From Meira nashicola (lineage: Eukaryota; Basidiomycota; Exobasidiomycetes; Exobasidiales; Brachybasidiaceae): DNA of 64,000 bases. Position numbers and translations under genes: made by a program. Where the stretch lies: contig BCJU01000001.1 in NCBI GenBank assembly GCA_001600355.1, positions 5,084,013-5,148,012 on the forward strand, read 5' to 3'. Below the pieces are notes generated by a model. It made no database searches, was not told where the DNA came from, and was given only the letters and a program-made list of their open reading frames with translations. How positions within the stretch are numbered: position 1 is the first letter of the stretch; each line of letters opens with the position of its first letter. Positions 1 to 11,613 of the stretch are shown piece by piece.

Positions 1-335
1 AGTAGCTAGCCTCTTGGGTACACACACCTGAATAATAGGCATATAGGTGGAGCAGGGCCAGGCTTAATATATGAGAGGACGTGCGAAGGGCCTAAGCACG
101 CCCGCTTAGCAACCAAAAGGTTCAAACGCGTGCTGTGTGTGCTATTGTAACCGACATGTAGAGGGAAGCATGAAGAACGTTTAAGCCTACAACTTTTAGC
201 AAAATTAAGACGCACTCTAGATTTTCAGTACTAGCGCTAAATTGCGGGCGCGCGAGAAGAAAGTTAATGAAGATGTTGGTTTCCAGTCTTGCAAAAGAAA
301 TCATCATCTCACCATCACCTTTGTAATTTGTAAAA
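1..335. other. Gene-free left edge and CCT4 upstream region
   Basis: No convincing coding region is visible on either strand. The last ~35 bases before the CCT4 start are the likely leader. An ACGCGT hexamer occurs near 126 and a GC-rich patch near 245. A gene ending left of the window cannot be excluded. Confidence 0.5.
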
Positions 336-2003
336 ATGTCTGCAGCTGCTGGACCAGTTTCTGCAGCCCCTGCAGGCGGAGCAGGAAGACAGCAAAAAGC
401 TTTCAAAACACAAGATAAGCCAGATGAAGTTAGAAGATCGAATATGAACGCTGCTAAAGCGGTAAGCGATGCAATTCGAACCAGTCTTGGACCAAAAGGA
501 ATGGATAAAATGATTCAAACTGCATCTGGAGAAGTTGTGATTACGAATGATGGAGCAACTATTTTGAAACATATGGCAGTCATGCATCCAGCAGCAAGAA
601 TGTTGGTCGAATTGTCACAAGCACAAGATGTCGAAGCAGGTGATGGTACAACTTCTGTCGTTGTGATTGCAGGCTCTTTGTTGAGCGCAGCCGAAAAGAT
701 GCTTAACAAGGGTATTCATCCAACCATCATCGCAGAATCGTTCCAAAGAGCAGCGGCAAAAGCTGTCGAGTATCTTACCGAGATTGCTACACCTATCCAA
801 TTGACTGATCGGGAGAGCTTATTACGGGCGGCCAGCACAAGTTTGAACTCAAAAATCGTTTCTCAATATTCTTCAGTCTTGGCTCCAATCGCTGTAGATG
901 CTGTCACACGCTTGATTGACCCGAGCAAGCCAGCCAATACTACCTCGACTGTTCCATTACTCGGACAAAAAGGCGATGGTGCTAATGTCGATCTAAGGGA
1001 TATTCGAATTGTCAAAAAGGTTGGGGGAACAATCGATGATACAGAATTGGTCGAAGGTTTAGTACTTGAGCAAAATGTTACTGCAGGCTCTGGAGGTCCT
1101 ATTCGTATGGAGAAAGCACGAATTGCTGTTTGTCAATTCCAATTGAGTAGTCCTAAACCTGATATGGACAACCAAATCGTTGTTAACGATTACAGACAAA
1201 TGGACAAGATTTTGAAAGAAGAGCGTCAATACCTACTGAACATGTGCAAGAAGATCAAAAAGACAGGCTGCAACGTGCTGTTAATCCAGAAATCGATCTT
1301 GCGTGATGCAGTGAACGATTTGGCTCTCCATTTCTTGGCAAAACTCAAGATCCTTGTCGTGACAAACATTGAGCGAGATGAGATCGAGTTCATCACAAAG
1401 ACTTTAAATTGCAAACCGGTAGCCGACATTGAGAACTTTACCGAAGACAAACTGGCAAGCGCTGATTTAGTGGATGAGGTCAGTCAAAGCGGTGCTCGTA
1501 TTGCTCGCATTTCTGGTATCAAGAATATGGGAAGAACCGTCAGTATCCTATGTACCGGTGCGAATGCCCTGGTTTTGGGTGAAAGTGAGCGCAGTTTGCA
1601 TGATGCCCTTTGTGTTGTTCGCTGTTTGGTAAAGAAACAAGCTTTGATTGCTGGTGGTGGAAGTCCAGAAGTTCATGTTTCTCGATTGTTAGCCGAATAT
1701 GCTCAAACACTAAGTGGAATGGAAGCATACTGTTTCCAAGCCTATGCTGAAGCTTTAGAGATCATTCCAACAACACTTGCCGAAAATGCAGGATTGAACC
1801 CGATCAGCATTGTAACAGAATTGCGTAACAAACATGCAATGGGTGAGAGAACAGCGGGAATCAATGTGCGTAAGGGACAAATTACGAATATTTTGGAAGA
1901 GAATGTTCTTCAACCGCTATTGGTGAACACTAGTGCTATCGAATTGGCAACCGAAACAGTTTCTTTGCTTTTACGTATCGATGATTACCACTTGTCTCGT
2001 TGA
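336..2003 (+). CDS. CCT4: T-complex protein 1 subunit delta (chaperonin CCT4)
   Basis: This is a subunit of the cytosolic group II chaperonin TRiC/CCT, which folds actin, tubulin and WD40 proteins using ATP. The 555-residue product has the usual length. It carries the nucleotide-binding signatures LGPKGMDK (51-58), NDGATI (71-76) and GDGTTS (102-107). The stretch [10 protein letters not shown] and the C-terminal [10 protein letters not shown] and GINVRKG segments are delta-like rather than those of other subunits. A short extra loop lies just before VDLRDI, around residues 205-220. The frame is uninterrupted and the ATG is the first in frame. The next gene downstream is convergent, with its stop only ~140 bp away. 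Confidence 0.96.
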   Translation: MSAAAGPVSAAPAGGAGRQQKAFKTQDKPDEVRRSNMNAAKAVSDAIRTSLGPKGMDKMIQTASGEVVITNDGATILKHMAVMHPAARMLVELSQAQDVEAGDGTTSVVVIAGSLLSAAEKMLNKGIHPTIIAESFQRAAAKAVEYLTEIATPIQLTDRESLLRAASTSLNSKIVSQYSSVLAPIAVDAVTRLIDPSKPANTTSTVPLLGQKGDGANVDLRDIRIVKKVGGTIDDTELVEGLVLEQNVTAGSGGPIRMEKARIAVCQFQLSSPKPDMDNQIVVNDYRQMDKILKEERQYLLNMCKKIKKTGCNVLLIQKSILRDAVNDLALHFLAKLKILVVTNIERDEIEFITKTLNCKPVADIENFTEDKLASADLVDEVSQSGARIARISGIKNMGRTVSILCTGANALVLGESERSLHDALCVVRCLVKKQALIAGGGSPEVHVSRLLAEYAQTLSGMEAYCFQAYAEALEIIPTTLAENAGLNPISIVTELRNKHAMGERTAGINVRKGQITNILEENVLQPLLVNTSAIELATETVSLLLRIDDYHLSR

Positions 2004-2144
2004 TGAATCAATTGTTCGCTGGGCTAAACTCATGTACGAATTACCAAAAAGATCGCATATCCCTTGCAGGATTATAAAATGTCATGTATTAGAGGCATTC
2101 TCGACAAGTATGAAGGATGTTATGGTGTATCAGTGTGCTTTCTA

Positions 2145-2877
2145 CTATTGTGAATTACCAAACAAGAGAACGTTTCTGGCTTCCTTGTGCAACTTGTCCA
2201 ACATTTCATGTGACATTCTTGGACTAGGATTCTTGCGTGTGGCAACCCAACCATCACGAAAATCATAAGCGATCGTTTGAATAGGTTTAATTTTTAAATG
2301 CATTTTTTTTGGATCAGGATCATGAGTTTTTTGAATAATTTCAAAACCTTTTCTTAACAAATTTGAAGATTGTTTATTTATTTTTTCATTTTCTTGTTGA
2401 ATTAATTTTTTATTTTTTGTTATTTTCCATGGTTTTTGTTTTGCTTCTTTTGCAAGTTCAATTTGGGTTTTATATATTCCTGCTACTTTTCCTTTTATAC
2501 GATCATAATAAATTTCAATTTCTCGTAAACCATCTGTATGAATAATTTGTCTTGATGGAGTTAAAGGTGGTGTATGTGATGGTGAAAAATTTACACTTTT
2601 GGATGATGCACTCTTGAATGAACCATAAGAAGAAGATGGCGATGAAGAACCACTTGAAGTACTACTAGTTGAAGAAGAAGAACGTGATAATCGAGGACTT
2701 GGTGGAATTGGCTTTGTACCAGAAGTTGATGCTATATTTGAAGGTAAAGCAAAGCTCATCAAGCAAGGCATCACTGCAATAATCACAAGGATGCTTTTTT
2801 AAAACAAGATGTAGTGAGTTGGTTGCTATAAAGTTAAGTAAGCATATGAGCACTCACCATTCAATAGAAAAGTACAT
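2145..2877 (-). CDS. Small secreted protein of unknown function (two exons)
   Basis: The long exon (2793-2145) has no ATG in its hydrophobic N-terminus. A short upstream exon (2877-2858) supplies one. Its donor reads GTGAGTGC and the acceptor is an AAG at 2795-2794, giving a 64-nt intron. The joined product is 222 residues and starts MYFSIECILVIIAVM, a good signal peptide with likely cleavage after MSFA. A Ser-rich stretch and a Lys-rich helical half with conserved-looking Trp follow. A TATAAAAG at 2935-2928 leaves little leader for the further upstream ATG at 2904, so 2877 is preferred. The AAG acceptor is not the common YAG, so the splice model needs RNA support. I recognise no family. A role as a secreted effector is a guess. 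Confidence 0.62.
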
Positions 2878-2927
2878 CTTTGTAGATAAGGATAAGAATA
2901 ACATATTGATTGTGGTGAAATGTGATG

Positions 2928-2935
2928 CTTTTATA
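2928..2935 (-). promoter_or_regulatory. TATA box of the secreted-protein gene
   Basis: TATAAAAG on the minus strand lies ~51-58 bp before the preferred ATG at 2877. It supports the two-exon model and the choice of start. Confidence 0.5.
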
Positions 2936-3054
2936 GACTACATTACACAAACATATTTTGACACTATCATGACAATTGCATCTTAAACAAAATCAAGTCC
3001 CGATTGCGTGTAAAAGGGGCATAAAATGCAATTTTCCTGTGTGATGAAGTTTAT

Positions 3055-3609
3055 TTAACTTATCGATGCTCTACGTTTCTTTTCTTCTGTTGATTTACGT
3101 AATTGCAAATCTGCATCAATTGAAACTTGTCTAGCAGAAGCATGTTGATGAGCCATATGATCTCTATTCCAACTAGTTGAAGGCCATTTAGAACGATCTA
3201 CCCAATGATGATGAAGTTGATTTGCTTCTCTTACACTACGATTTGCAATTAAATAAAGTGGTTTTTCATCTTTATTTGGTACAGCTGCATTCTTACTTGC
3301 TCCTTCTCTTATCCATTTACCAACCTTTTCATCATAAGATTCTTTTATATTTTCCATTTCTTTACCTATTTGTTCAACATTCTTTTTTGCTAAATTTGCA
3401 TTCATTTCACTAAATTTACCAATCCTTGCATGATTTGTCTGTCTTCTTCTACCTTGTGCTAATGCACGATTTAATCCATTTAAAGATTCATGAATGATTT
3501 TATGTTGTTCTTCTACTGGTTTCTTGTTTCGTTCATCAGAAGAAGCGATAACAGCATCATGAAGGCTGAGAAAGATGAGAATTGCGATTAAAAATAAAAA
3601 TTGTTTCAT
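3055..3609 (-). CDS. Small secreted protein of unknown function
   Basis: The reading frame is open further upstream, but the ATG at 3609 gives a textbook signal peptide: MKQFLF followed by a long hydrophobic run ending near HDAVIAS. The mature part of the 184-residue product is hydrophilic, rich in Lys, Arg, Asn and His, and probably helical, with an RRRQ basic patch and Trp-containing segments near the C-terminus. It has no cysteine after the signal peptide. It lies head-to-tail with the secreted gene at 2145-2877 on the same strand. The two share size class and layout but no clear sequence similarity. I do not recognise the family. Confidence 0.66.
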   Translation of the reverse strand: MKQFLFLIAILIFLSLHDAVIASSDERNKKPVEEQHKIIHESLNGLNRALAQGRRRQTNHARIGKFSEMNANLAKKNVEQIGKEMENIKESYDEKVGKWIREGASKNAAVPNKDEKPLYLIANRSVREANQLHHHWVDRSKWPSTSWNRDHMAHQHASARQVSIDADLQLRKSTEEKKRRASIS

Positions 3610-3666
3610 GAATAAATTTAGAGTTGTGTAAAATGAAAGAGAATGAGTAAAGATAAAAGGCTGCAC

Positions 3667-4268
3667 AAATTTATGAGAAATCTTACAATATCAGTTTGAT
3701 ATTGAACACAGCCAACAAACAAACACAAACATTTTACGTCGGGGAGGCATGAGTGATGTCGTGTGCTCTTTTCGTTATTCACACGCACGGCTGTGCTGAA
3801 ATCACATTAATTGCGGGAGTAGAATGATAGTGAAACATTTACAACATTTCTACAATAAAAATGACAATTTATCACTTTTTCAAATCAAAACTCGAAATGA
3901 TCTTATCAAGTTGACCTCTTTCAATACAAGAATGATGTAGATTATTTGAAATCTTACTATCTCCGAGTGTGTGTGTGTATTTGTGTACTGTGCATGCATA
4001 CACGCATACGGATTTAGCTTAATCCGCGTGGCTTTCAACAAGAATCGAGCCTTAATTTTTATCAAGAAGAAATACGAAATCATCAAATACACTGATGTAA
4101 TGCAGTTGCAAGAATTATGCATAACCCTTTTTGTCTCCGGCTTACTTTGTTAAATTCCCCACCCGAATAAAAAGAAAGCAGCATTCATTCAGGGTTGTAA
4201 CCTATGAATCGAATCCCCCCACCCCTTCATTTTCTCTCTCTTACCATAACATCAACACAAGATTGAAG
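3667..4268. other. Divergent promoter region between secreted protein and MFS transporter
   Basis: No gene is visible. The stretch holds a short GT repeat near 3967 and, from about 4210, a pyrimidine-rich leader ending at the transporter ATG. Confidence 0.5.
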
Positions 4269-5657
4269 ATGGCTACGGTCACTCTTAGCGAAGCACATGC
4301 ACCCATAGAAGAAGATGGAAGAAGGATCAATTTAAGGGGAAGCAAACTTGATACCGAAAATGCACATTCTCCATATATAGATGAAAGAGAAAGTATGACG
4401 AGCAATAGCGAAATGGAAATTCGAATTTCAAACATTACCTTTCCCGAAGGTGGCTTAGAAGCATGGGGAGTTTGTTTAGGTTCATTTTTATTATATTTCA
4501 CTTCTTTTGGTTTTCAAAATGCGTTTGGTGTTTTTCAAACTTATTATTCAAACGAAATGGCATCAGGTCCTCTTGCGAGTCCATGGTCAATAAGTTGGAT
4601 AGGTAGCTTTCAAGTTTTTATGACTTTTTTTGCTGGTTTACTATCAAGTTCACTGTTGGATAGAATTTCCGTAAAAGTTGTCGTTACAGCAGGTGCTATA
4701 ATTCATGTTACTTCTTGTATGCTCTTAAGCATCAGTACAACTTATTGGGCCGTATTTTTAACACAAGGCTTAATGCAAGGTATCGGAATTGGAATTTTAT
4801 TCGCACCTGCTTTAACTTGCACATCGCATTATTTTCACCTTAGGAGAGGATTGGCTCTTGGCATTGTTGCTTCCGGAAGCAGTCTTGGGGGATGTTGCTG
4901 GCCAATTGCATTGGATAGACTTATTCATCATGGACCTGGTTTCGGTTGGGCATTGCGTATTTGTGGCTTTATCATCTTGGCTATTTTAGTGGCAGTCATT
5001 CCACTCATGAACCAAAGATTACCTCGTGCAGTCAAACGCGATTCTTTCTTCGATTGGTCAGCATTCAAGCATACCGGTTACGATCTCTTACTCGCTTCGC
5101 AATTCTTTGTTTATTTAGGATTGTTTTTCATCTACTATTATTTGCCCTACCTTGGCTCTATTAATGGAATGTCTGCCAATGCAGTTTTCTATTTAGCTTC
5201 TGCCAGTAATGGTGCTTCATTCTTTGGACGTATTTTGGCAGGATTAATTGGAGATCGACTTGGACGATTTAATGTTTTAACGATTGCACTCTTGCTAAGC
5301 TCAACGATTATCTATTCAACAATCGCAGTAGTTCCACAACGAGATGGTCAAGTTACTGCAAGTTTATTCGTTATTGCAAGTTGTTATGGTTTAGTGACCG
5401 GTGCTTTCTTTGCTTTACAAGCTGCAACTGTTGTTTCTCTTGTAACTGACTTCAAACGAGTAGGAACGTGGATTGGAATGTTATACGGATCTATCTCTTT
5501 ACCTGCTTTATTTGGCCCTCCAATCGGAAGTCAAATCTTTCAACATCATACTTTTCCAGACGCTTTGGCTTTTGCCGGTTCGTGTGTGGTTGTTGGTGCA
5601 ATCTTTATGATAGCAAGTAGATTGACCGTCAGTAAAAAGCTTTGGGTGGCAGTGTAA
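4269..5657 (+). CDS. MFS transporter, monocarboxylate (MCT/SLC16-like) family
   Basis: This is a plasma- or organelle-membrane carrier of 462 residues. After a ~65-residue cytosolic tail comes FPEGGLEAWGV, the usual entry into the first membrane helix of fungal MCT-like proteins. About 12 hydrophobic segments follow in two halves separated by a short loop around NQRLPRAVKRDS. The glycine-rich helix after LTQGLMQGIGIG and the RGLALGIVASGSSLGG motif are typical of this branch. The start is the ATG after the CT-rich leader; the in-frame extension upstream has no ATG. Fungal relatives (Mch and Esbp6 groups) have varied or unknown substrates, so the transported compound cannot be named. Confidence 0.85.
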   Translation: MATVTLSEAHAPIEEDGRRINLRGSKLDTENAHSPYIDERESMTSNSEMEIRISNITFPEGGLEAWGVCLGSFLLYFTSFGFQNAFGVFQTYYSNEMASGPLASPWSISWIGSFQVFMTFFAGLLSSSLLDRISVKVVVTAGAIIHVTSCMLLSISTTYWAVFLTQGLMQGIGIGILFAPALTCTSHYFHLRRGLALGIVASGSSLGGCCWPIALDRLIHHGPGFGWALRICGFIILAILVAVIPLMNQRLPRAVKRDSFFDWSAFKHTGYDLLLASQFFVYLGLFFIYYYLPYLGSINGMSANAVFYLASASNGASFFGRILAGLIGDRLGRFNVLTIALLLSSTIIYSTIAVVPQRDGQVTASLFVIASCYGLVTGAFFALQAATVVSLVTDFKRVGTWIGMLYGSISLPALFGPPIGSQIFQHHTFPDALAFAGSCVVVGAIFMIASRLTVSKKLWVAV

Positions 5658-5763
5658 TGGTAAAAGAGTCAATAAACTTCATTTGTATTATATCATTAGC
5701 ATTCATCAATAGATTCATTTGCATATAGTCTAGTGGTAATAATGATGCTCAGCACAACCCGAC

Positions 5764-5782
5764 ACGCGTAATCTTTACGCGT
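5764..5782. promoter_or_regulatory. Paired ACGCGT (MCB-like) motifs in an inverted repeat
   Basis: ACGCGT occurs at 5764-5769 and 5777-5782, inside a near-perfect inverted repeat. The pair lies 108-126 bp before the ATG at 5890. ACGCGT is the Mbp1/Swi6 (MBF) site in yeasts; its use here is inference. Confidence 0.4.
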
Positions 5783-5889
5783 AAAGTGTCAAATCAAAAA
5801 GTGTTGGACTTTTTGAGTTGTTCGAATTTGCATTCAAGCTACGAACATCCAACAAGCGACCTTCTCTTCATTCGCGAGATTCGTCTGTG

Positions 5890-8019
5890 ATGACGACGGA
5901 TGACAAGATGACGACTGACCTTTTAGGTCCAATAAGTCGACATATTGCACAAATTGCCGAGAATGCATTTGAAGAAGATCAGCCAGAATATGCTATAGAA
6001 TCATTAAAGATTGCATTTCAAATGGGCATGTATCCAACAAGAGATCTTTTCTTTGCAACTTTAGCAATCATTCTTTCTTCACCTGATTTAAAAAGAAATT
6101 TGTCTATCGTTGACAAAAGAAAAAAAGATGCAGAAAAAACGAAGAGATATAAAAATTTTCAATTAAAAGATATCGAAAGGCAAACAATCGTTTCTGCTAT
6201 CGAATTGGTTAATGATCTCGTACAAACTTGCCCAAATGCTGTCCGCCGATATTTACCACCTTCTTATCGTGGATATGAGAGAATTGATAAGGCAATCAAT
6301 GGAGATGGCGCAAATGCAGATGACACAAAGATAGATGGCACAAATGCAGATGAAATCGAATGGCAAAAAGAGAAAAGGAATTGGTTAAGCAGAAGCGCAA
6401 ATAGTGAAGGTCCTTCTAGTCCTGAAAATTCAAGAGCTAATTCACGCAATCGATCACCAGCAGTCATTAGAAATCCAATCATTGCATTGGCTGTGCAAAT
6501 GTTAGAGTGTAAAGATGTCTTTACCTTATTAGCTTTGAATCCGTTTGAGATGCAGGAAGCGTCAAAAGGTGTTCAACGAGTTGGTCGTAGTCAAGTTTAT
6601 CGTGAAGGGGATGGTTGTGAAGCTGCAGATGCACGAGAGGCTGAATTACGGATCAAGTATGATCGTCCAGGTACATGGATCCTGCTGAGTATCTTGTGTT
6701 CGTTTTGGGAACAGGATCTCGAAATCTGTGAAAATGCAGGTAGGGTCGGCGGCAAACTCATTCAAACGCCTCATCTTTCCTATCAAGTGTTGAGCAGAAA
6801 TTGGAAGGAACCTACAACTATTCGTTCTATACGATACAATGCTGGTATAAGCACTTCTCTTGGAGATGCATTGGATTTGATCAAGGTAGGATTGCTTCCA
6901 AGTGCAGATAGCATATCATCAAGGAAAGAGAAGAACGCTCGTGACAGCAAAAGCGTAGCATCATGCAATCTGCTTCGCTTATTGGAAAAGATTGCTGCAA
7001 ATGGCTTAATTGACAAGCAAACGTTGATTCGGGGAATGCGTTCCGTTATGGAAAGGATTGATGTGTACGCAATCGAAAGATTAAGTGAAACTAATCTCCT
7101 TGTCAGCGAAACAACTTTATTTGCCCGATCAGCAATGCGACATCTATCAAGCTGGCAAGATGAGGAACTATCTTTGCCTTGGGATGACGAAATTGAAGAC
7201 ATTCTGAGCGATTGCATTAAAGACGATGCATTGGCTCCACATCATGCTTTTTTACGCTTGTTCCGAGAAGGAATATGGCTCTTGCATAAAGTAGATTGGG
7301 CTGAGGAGGAAGGTATCGAAATTTGGCGCTTGACAAAAAGTTTAAGAGATGATCAGCATGGTGGTATCAGTGGTTTTTTGTCTCAAGATACATGGCAATT
7401 GCACCCTACCTCCAAAACGCACGAATCGCGTCCCAAAAAACGCAACTCTAGCAAGATTGATTCAACTATGGAGACTGAGAATCGTATGCAGAGCTTTTCA
7501 ATCGCTTCGGAGATAAGACGCAGGATCGTAGACCAAATAGTCATTCAAACGCAATTGCAACGAGCAATCCTTGAATGCTTTCAACAATACTTGGTAAAGC
7601 CATACCCCAATCATCCGAATCTGAATGTCATTTCGACCAAGGCCGTTGCTTTACTGGCCCGAAATATTGAAAGCGATTCAAGGGTGATAGGGAAGTGTCT
7701 TAAAGGCATGCAAGATACTTATAAACAGATCTTAGAAGGCGAGGTTCTTCGGGGTGAAGATAATAATCAAGGAGAAAGCAAGAAGAGACGTCGAATTGCG
7801 GAGAACAATGAAGAGAGAATCGTTCTTTCTTCAGCAATTTCTGCTGAAAAATCTCTTCAATTCATTGTCGAGTGGACACAGATTGAAAAGAAAATGAAAA
7901 GATACATTATGATTTTAGAAGCGGCCTCTTTCTCTACAAAATCTCCTACGACGAATCGAGAAAGGGTGGATTCCATCTCATCCGAACTAACGGATCTAAC
8001 AGATCTTACAGAAGACTGA
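5890..8019 (+). CDS. Unrecognised mostly helical protein
   Basis: The product is 709 residues from the first in-frame ATG. I do not recognise a family. The N-terminal 100 residues are helical (HIAQIAENAFEEDQPEYAIESLKIAF resembles a repeat-like helix pair). A low-complexity linker follows at about 155-195, containing an internal repeat of the type DGxNADD/E. The middle region is helical with scattered Trp. A basic cluster KKRRR near the C-terminus could be a nuclear localisation signal, and the tail ends in LTDLTDLTED. No membrane segments or catalytic motifs stand out. The paired ACGCGT sites upstream hint at G1/S-phase expression, but this is only inference. Confidence 0.72.
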   Translation: MTTDDKMTTDLLGPISRHIAQIAENAFEEDQPEYAIESLKIAFQMGMYPTRDLFFATLAIILSSPDLKRNLSIVDKRKKDAEKTKRYKNFQLKDIERQTIVSAIELVNDLVQTCPNAVRRYLPPSYRGYERIDKAINGDGANADDTKIDGTNADEIEWQKEKRNWLSRSANSEGPSSPENSRANSRNRSPAVIRNPIIALAVQMLECKDVFTLLALNPFEMQEASKGVQRVGRSQVYREGDGCEAADAREAELRIKYDRPGTWILLSILCSFWEQDLEICENAGRVGGKLIQTPHLSYQVLSRNWKEPTTIRSIRYNAGISTSLGDALDLIKVGLLPSADSISSRKEKNARDSKSVASCNLLRLLEKIAANGLIDKQTLIRGMRSVMERIDVYAIERLSETNLLVSETTLFARSAMRHLSSWQDEELSLPWDDEIEDILSDCIKDDALAPHHAFLRLFREGIWLLHKVDWAEEEGIEIWRLTKSLRDDQHGGISGFLSQDTWQLHPTSKTHESRPKKRNSSKIDSTMETENRMQSFSIASEIRRRIVDQIVIQTQLQRAILECFQQYLVKPYPNHPNLNVISTKAVALLARNIESDSRVIGKCLKGMQDTYKQILEGEVLRGEDNNQGESKKRRRIAENNEERIVLSSAISAEKSLQFIVEWTQIEKKMKRYIMILEAASFSTKSPTTNRERVDSISSELTDLTDLTED

Positions 8020-8218
8020 AAAGATTGTACAACACACACCAGTAGCACTTTGTACTATAAACATGACATATTGAATAAGTGAGATAGATGTATTACAATG
8101 TTCTTTCTCAAAGCCGATGAGATGATCCCAATAAGAAAGCGAATGGGAAAGAGATGGATATAGTAAAGACACAAAAAATATGAAGGATATGCACTACCTG
8201 TCTAATTAAGACAAGCGT

Positions 8219-8944
<726 letters not shown>

Positions 8945-9723
8945 GGTTAGACTTTTTATGATGATTTTAATTGGATGGATGAAAGTGCAAGAAAAGGATG
9001 GTTTTTACTGATTTGCTACTGTTTTCGATCCAATCTCTCCTAACACCTCCTGTTTCCTTTTTTTCAAAAGTGATTTATGAATATTTGATCTTTCCCCTGA
9101 TCGCTGTTTTGTTGGCTTTTTAATATGATTGACGGTAATAGGGAAGAAAGCTTTTAATAGGAAGGTTGTCTTTACACCCCGATTTTTTAATGCTGCATTC
9201 AAACATTCGCCCTTTTTAAGTGTCTGTCTGTCTGTCTGTGGATTCCACTCTTTCTTTAGCACCAAAAAGTGCTGTCGAATTTCGCTTTGGATTTGCCGCG
9301 TACATAAGCGGTGATCAAGAGTTGATAAAATAGACTGGTCTTTTGCTTTTGAAACACTTTACGCCTTTATTGCACTTTGTGCCTTGCTACGAACAGGGTG
9401 CTGTACACGCACGTATTGATAACGCCCTTGTTTTAGGCGTTGTTAAGATAATACGCCTTGTTAAATTGCGTCAGGCCTGTCACCCACCAACATCCCCAAT
9501 GAGGCGGTTCAGATTACGACAAAAAGGACACGAATGACCGCCAAATAAGAAAAAGCGAAAATATTTGTATAGCTTTATTACGATCGACTAAATATAGATA
9601 GCTCACAGCAGAATAATTCGTCATCTATGGGTTGTCTATTGAATCTACATTCTATCTACATACGGATTGATTTCTAAGAAGAAGAAGAAAAAAAGTTTAT
9701 CTGGCCATGTTGAGTAAAAAAGA
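8945..9723. other. Gene-free stretch between YPT6 and cytochrome c peroxidase
   Basis: It contains the YPT6 promoter, a short tetranucleotide repeat (TGTC) at 9221-9240 and the peroxidase 3' region. I see no gene or RNA in it. Confidence 0.5.
9221..9240. repeat. TGTC tetranucleotide microsatellite
   Basis: About five units of TGTC in tandem, in intergenic DNA. Confidence 0.8.
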
Positions 9724-10938
9724 TTATTTCTTTGATTGCTCAATTTCTTGTTCAGCAGTAGATTTGAATTGGAAAGGACGTCCACCATCCAAAGCAGTTT
9801 CAAACTTCTTAAAGTTTTCCTCTGGAACACCTAATTCAAGAAGTTTGGCGTATGCCTTGCTGAAATCTTCAAAGAATTTCTCTTCACTTTCGGCGTACTG
9901 CTTAGCATATTTGCGGAAGCTTGAATCTTGTACTAATGCCATATCTGTTGTTAACATCATCAAACCTCCAGTTGACTTGTCTTGGTATTGCTTTGGTCCG
10001 TTCCACTTACGGAAGCTCCATTTCTCATTGAATAAAAGGTTAAAGTATTCATTTGTGAAACTGATTGGAGAGTGCGTCCAAGGACCTTCGAAACCAGATC
10101 GATCTGTATGGCATCTTCCTAAAGCGTGTGCACCACTCAAAGCAACAATTTCTTGATCATTGAAGCCCATGCGGTAGAAGATGAAACGAAGATGGTCAGA
10201 GCCCTTGTCACCATCTGGCAAACGACCGTCTGGCGTGCAGTGCTCCTTTTCCTTATCGCTACGGCCTGGACGCCATGGAATTTTTGGTCCGCCCAATTCT
10301 TGAACAGCTACGACACCGCCTAATGTCCAAAGATCGGAATGAGTGATCCATGGATGCTTATCATGAATTGGCTCCATAAAGTTACGCGCAGCCAAAAGAC
10401 CTGCATTGGCACCATGATCAGCTTCAGGTGCGAAACGCATAGTGGCACCATTACTACCACCGCTCTTGTCTTCCTTGGAGTAGGTACCACTTGCATGCCA
10501 AGCAAGACGAACCAAAACTGGTCCGTAACTTCCGTCATCATAATCAGGATTGTGTTCTAAACGATCAGCGATATCGTTATAAACTTGTTGGTAATCTTGG
10601 TATGATCCAACTCCGTTTGCAGGATTTGTCTTTCCCTTCGAACCTTGCAATTTGTTATCACCACGTCCTAATCCAACGCCCAAGATATCCTTCTTTCCTT
10701 CTTGGTTGTAAAAGTAAAATCCCAAACCTGCTGCTGCCAAAACACCAACGCCAATAATGACATTATTTCCACTTGCAGGAGAGCCACCTGAAGTTCCACC
10801 TTGTGGTGATGTGCTGTAAGCACGGCATGGCTTTGGAGCTGAAATGCGTACTTGGCTACCTGTTGTACGGCGCATTGCCATTGTGCCAACATTAGCACGC
10901 ATACGCATTGGCATCGTTGCACGAATAGCAGAAGCCAT
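9724..10938 (-). CDS. CCP1: Mitochondrial cytochrome c peroxidase
   Basis: This haem enzyme of the intermembrane space reduces H2O2 using two cytochrome c molecules. The 404-residue precursor begins with an Arg/Met-rich presequence. A hydrophobic segment (about 58-78) matches the membrane stop cut by a rhomboid protease in yeast Ccp1. The distal triad Arg144, Trp147 and His148 is present, as are the proximal His271 and the radical-site Trp287, 16 residues further on as in yeast. A Lys-rich ending follows. The gene is divergent from the acyl-CoA synthetase, with ~700 bp between the two starts. Confidence 0.95.
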   Translation of the reverse strand: MASAIRATMPMRMRANVGTMAMRRTTGSQVRISAPKPCRAYSTSPQGGTSGGSPASGNNVIIGVGVLAAAGLGFYFYNQEGKKDILGVGLGRGDNKLQGSKGKTNPANGVGSYQDYQQVYNDIADRLEHNPDYDDGSYGPVLVRLAWHASGTYSKEDKSGGSNGATMRFAPEADHGANAGLLAARNFMEPIHDKHPWITHSDLWTLGGVVAVQELGGPKIPWRPGRSDKEKEHCTPDGRLPDGDKGSDHLRFIFYRMGFNDQEIVALSGAHALGRCHTDRSGFEGPWTHSPISFTNEYFNLLFNEKWSFRKWNGPKQYQDKSTGGLMMLTTDMALVQDSSFRKYAKQYAESEEKFFEDFSKAYAKLLELGVPEENFKKFETALDGGRPFQFKSTAEQEIEQSKK

Positions 10939-11150
10939 TTTTGTGTAAAGAAAACACGAGTTATGATGGTGAGTAAGAGAAGGTTTGTTCCAATCACATC
11001 TTATTTGATTTCAAAGCAGCACCAGCACCACTCGGGGGAAGTCTTCTTGCAGCACATCACGGCTTTCGACTTGACGGTCCCCGATAAGGCTGAATATTTA
11101 GTCCATTATTGACCGGAGAAATTCGCGCTTCGCAAACTTTCCAGAATGCT

Positions 11151-11158
11151 TATATAAG
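11151..11158 (+). promoter_or_regulatory. TATA box upstream of acyl-CoA synthetase
   Basis: TATATAAG lies 120 bp before the in-frame ATG at 11271 and ~500 bp before the conserved start at 11652. Its position decides whether the long N-terminus is transcribed. Confidence 0.4.
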
Positions 11159-11590
11159 GCAAATAGGAAAGTTCTAAATTCGCATTGTATGAATAAAGCG
11201 AGAGCGTGAAAAAATAGAATAGCTGAGCACTGATACTTCACGTGAGACAGATAGGAAAGTGAAGTGAAAAATGTCCAGTGCGCTGGACAAGGCGAACATA
11301 CCGGGTACGGATATTATGGGCCTTACTTTGCCGACTATTAAATATAGGAAAAAAAGACTGACTGTGTGTGGGCCTCCATCTGGGGTACGTCTGATGTGCC
11401 TCGGGCATGGAATTGATAATATCTGTAAAAAGGCAGAAGAGAGGCCGTACGCCAAGCATGCATGTAATCCAACCGTGTTGAGTTCCGGACTCGCTCTGTA
11501 CATACCAGTGCCATACCCTAAGCGAATCTCCAGCTTGTCCTTCCAGGCAACGAACGGTGTCCGTCCCCATTACTCTACATCTCTCCTCCT

Positions 11591-11613
11591 ATCATCATCA
11601 TCATCATCATCAT
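11591..11613. repeat. ATC trinucleotide microsatellite in leader
   Basis: About seven ATC units just upstream of the acyl-CoA synthetase start. They would encode Ser repeats if the longer reading frame were used. Confidence 0.8.

Noticed and set aside
5721..5830. tRNA-like stretch (GCATATAGTCTAGTGGTAAT with a later GTTCGAA)
   Set aside because: The first bases resemble an A box, but no acceptor, anticodon or T-stem pairing can be formed at proper distances.
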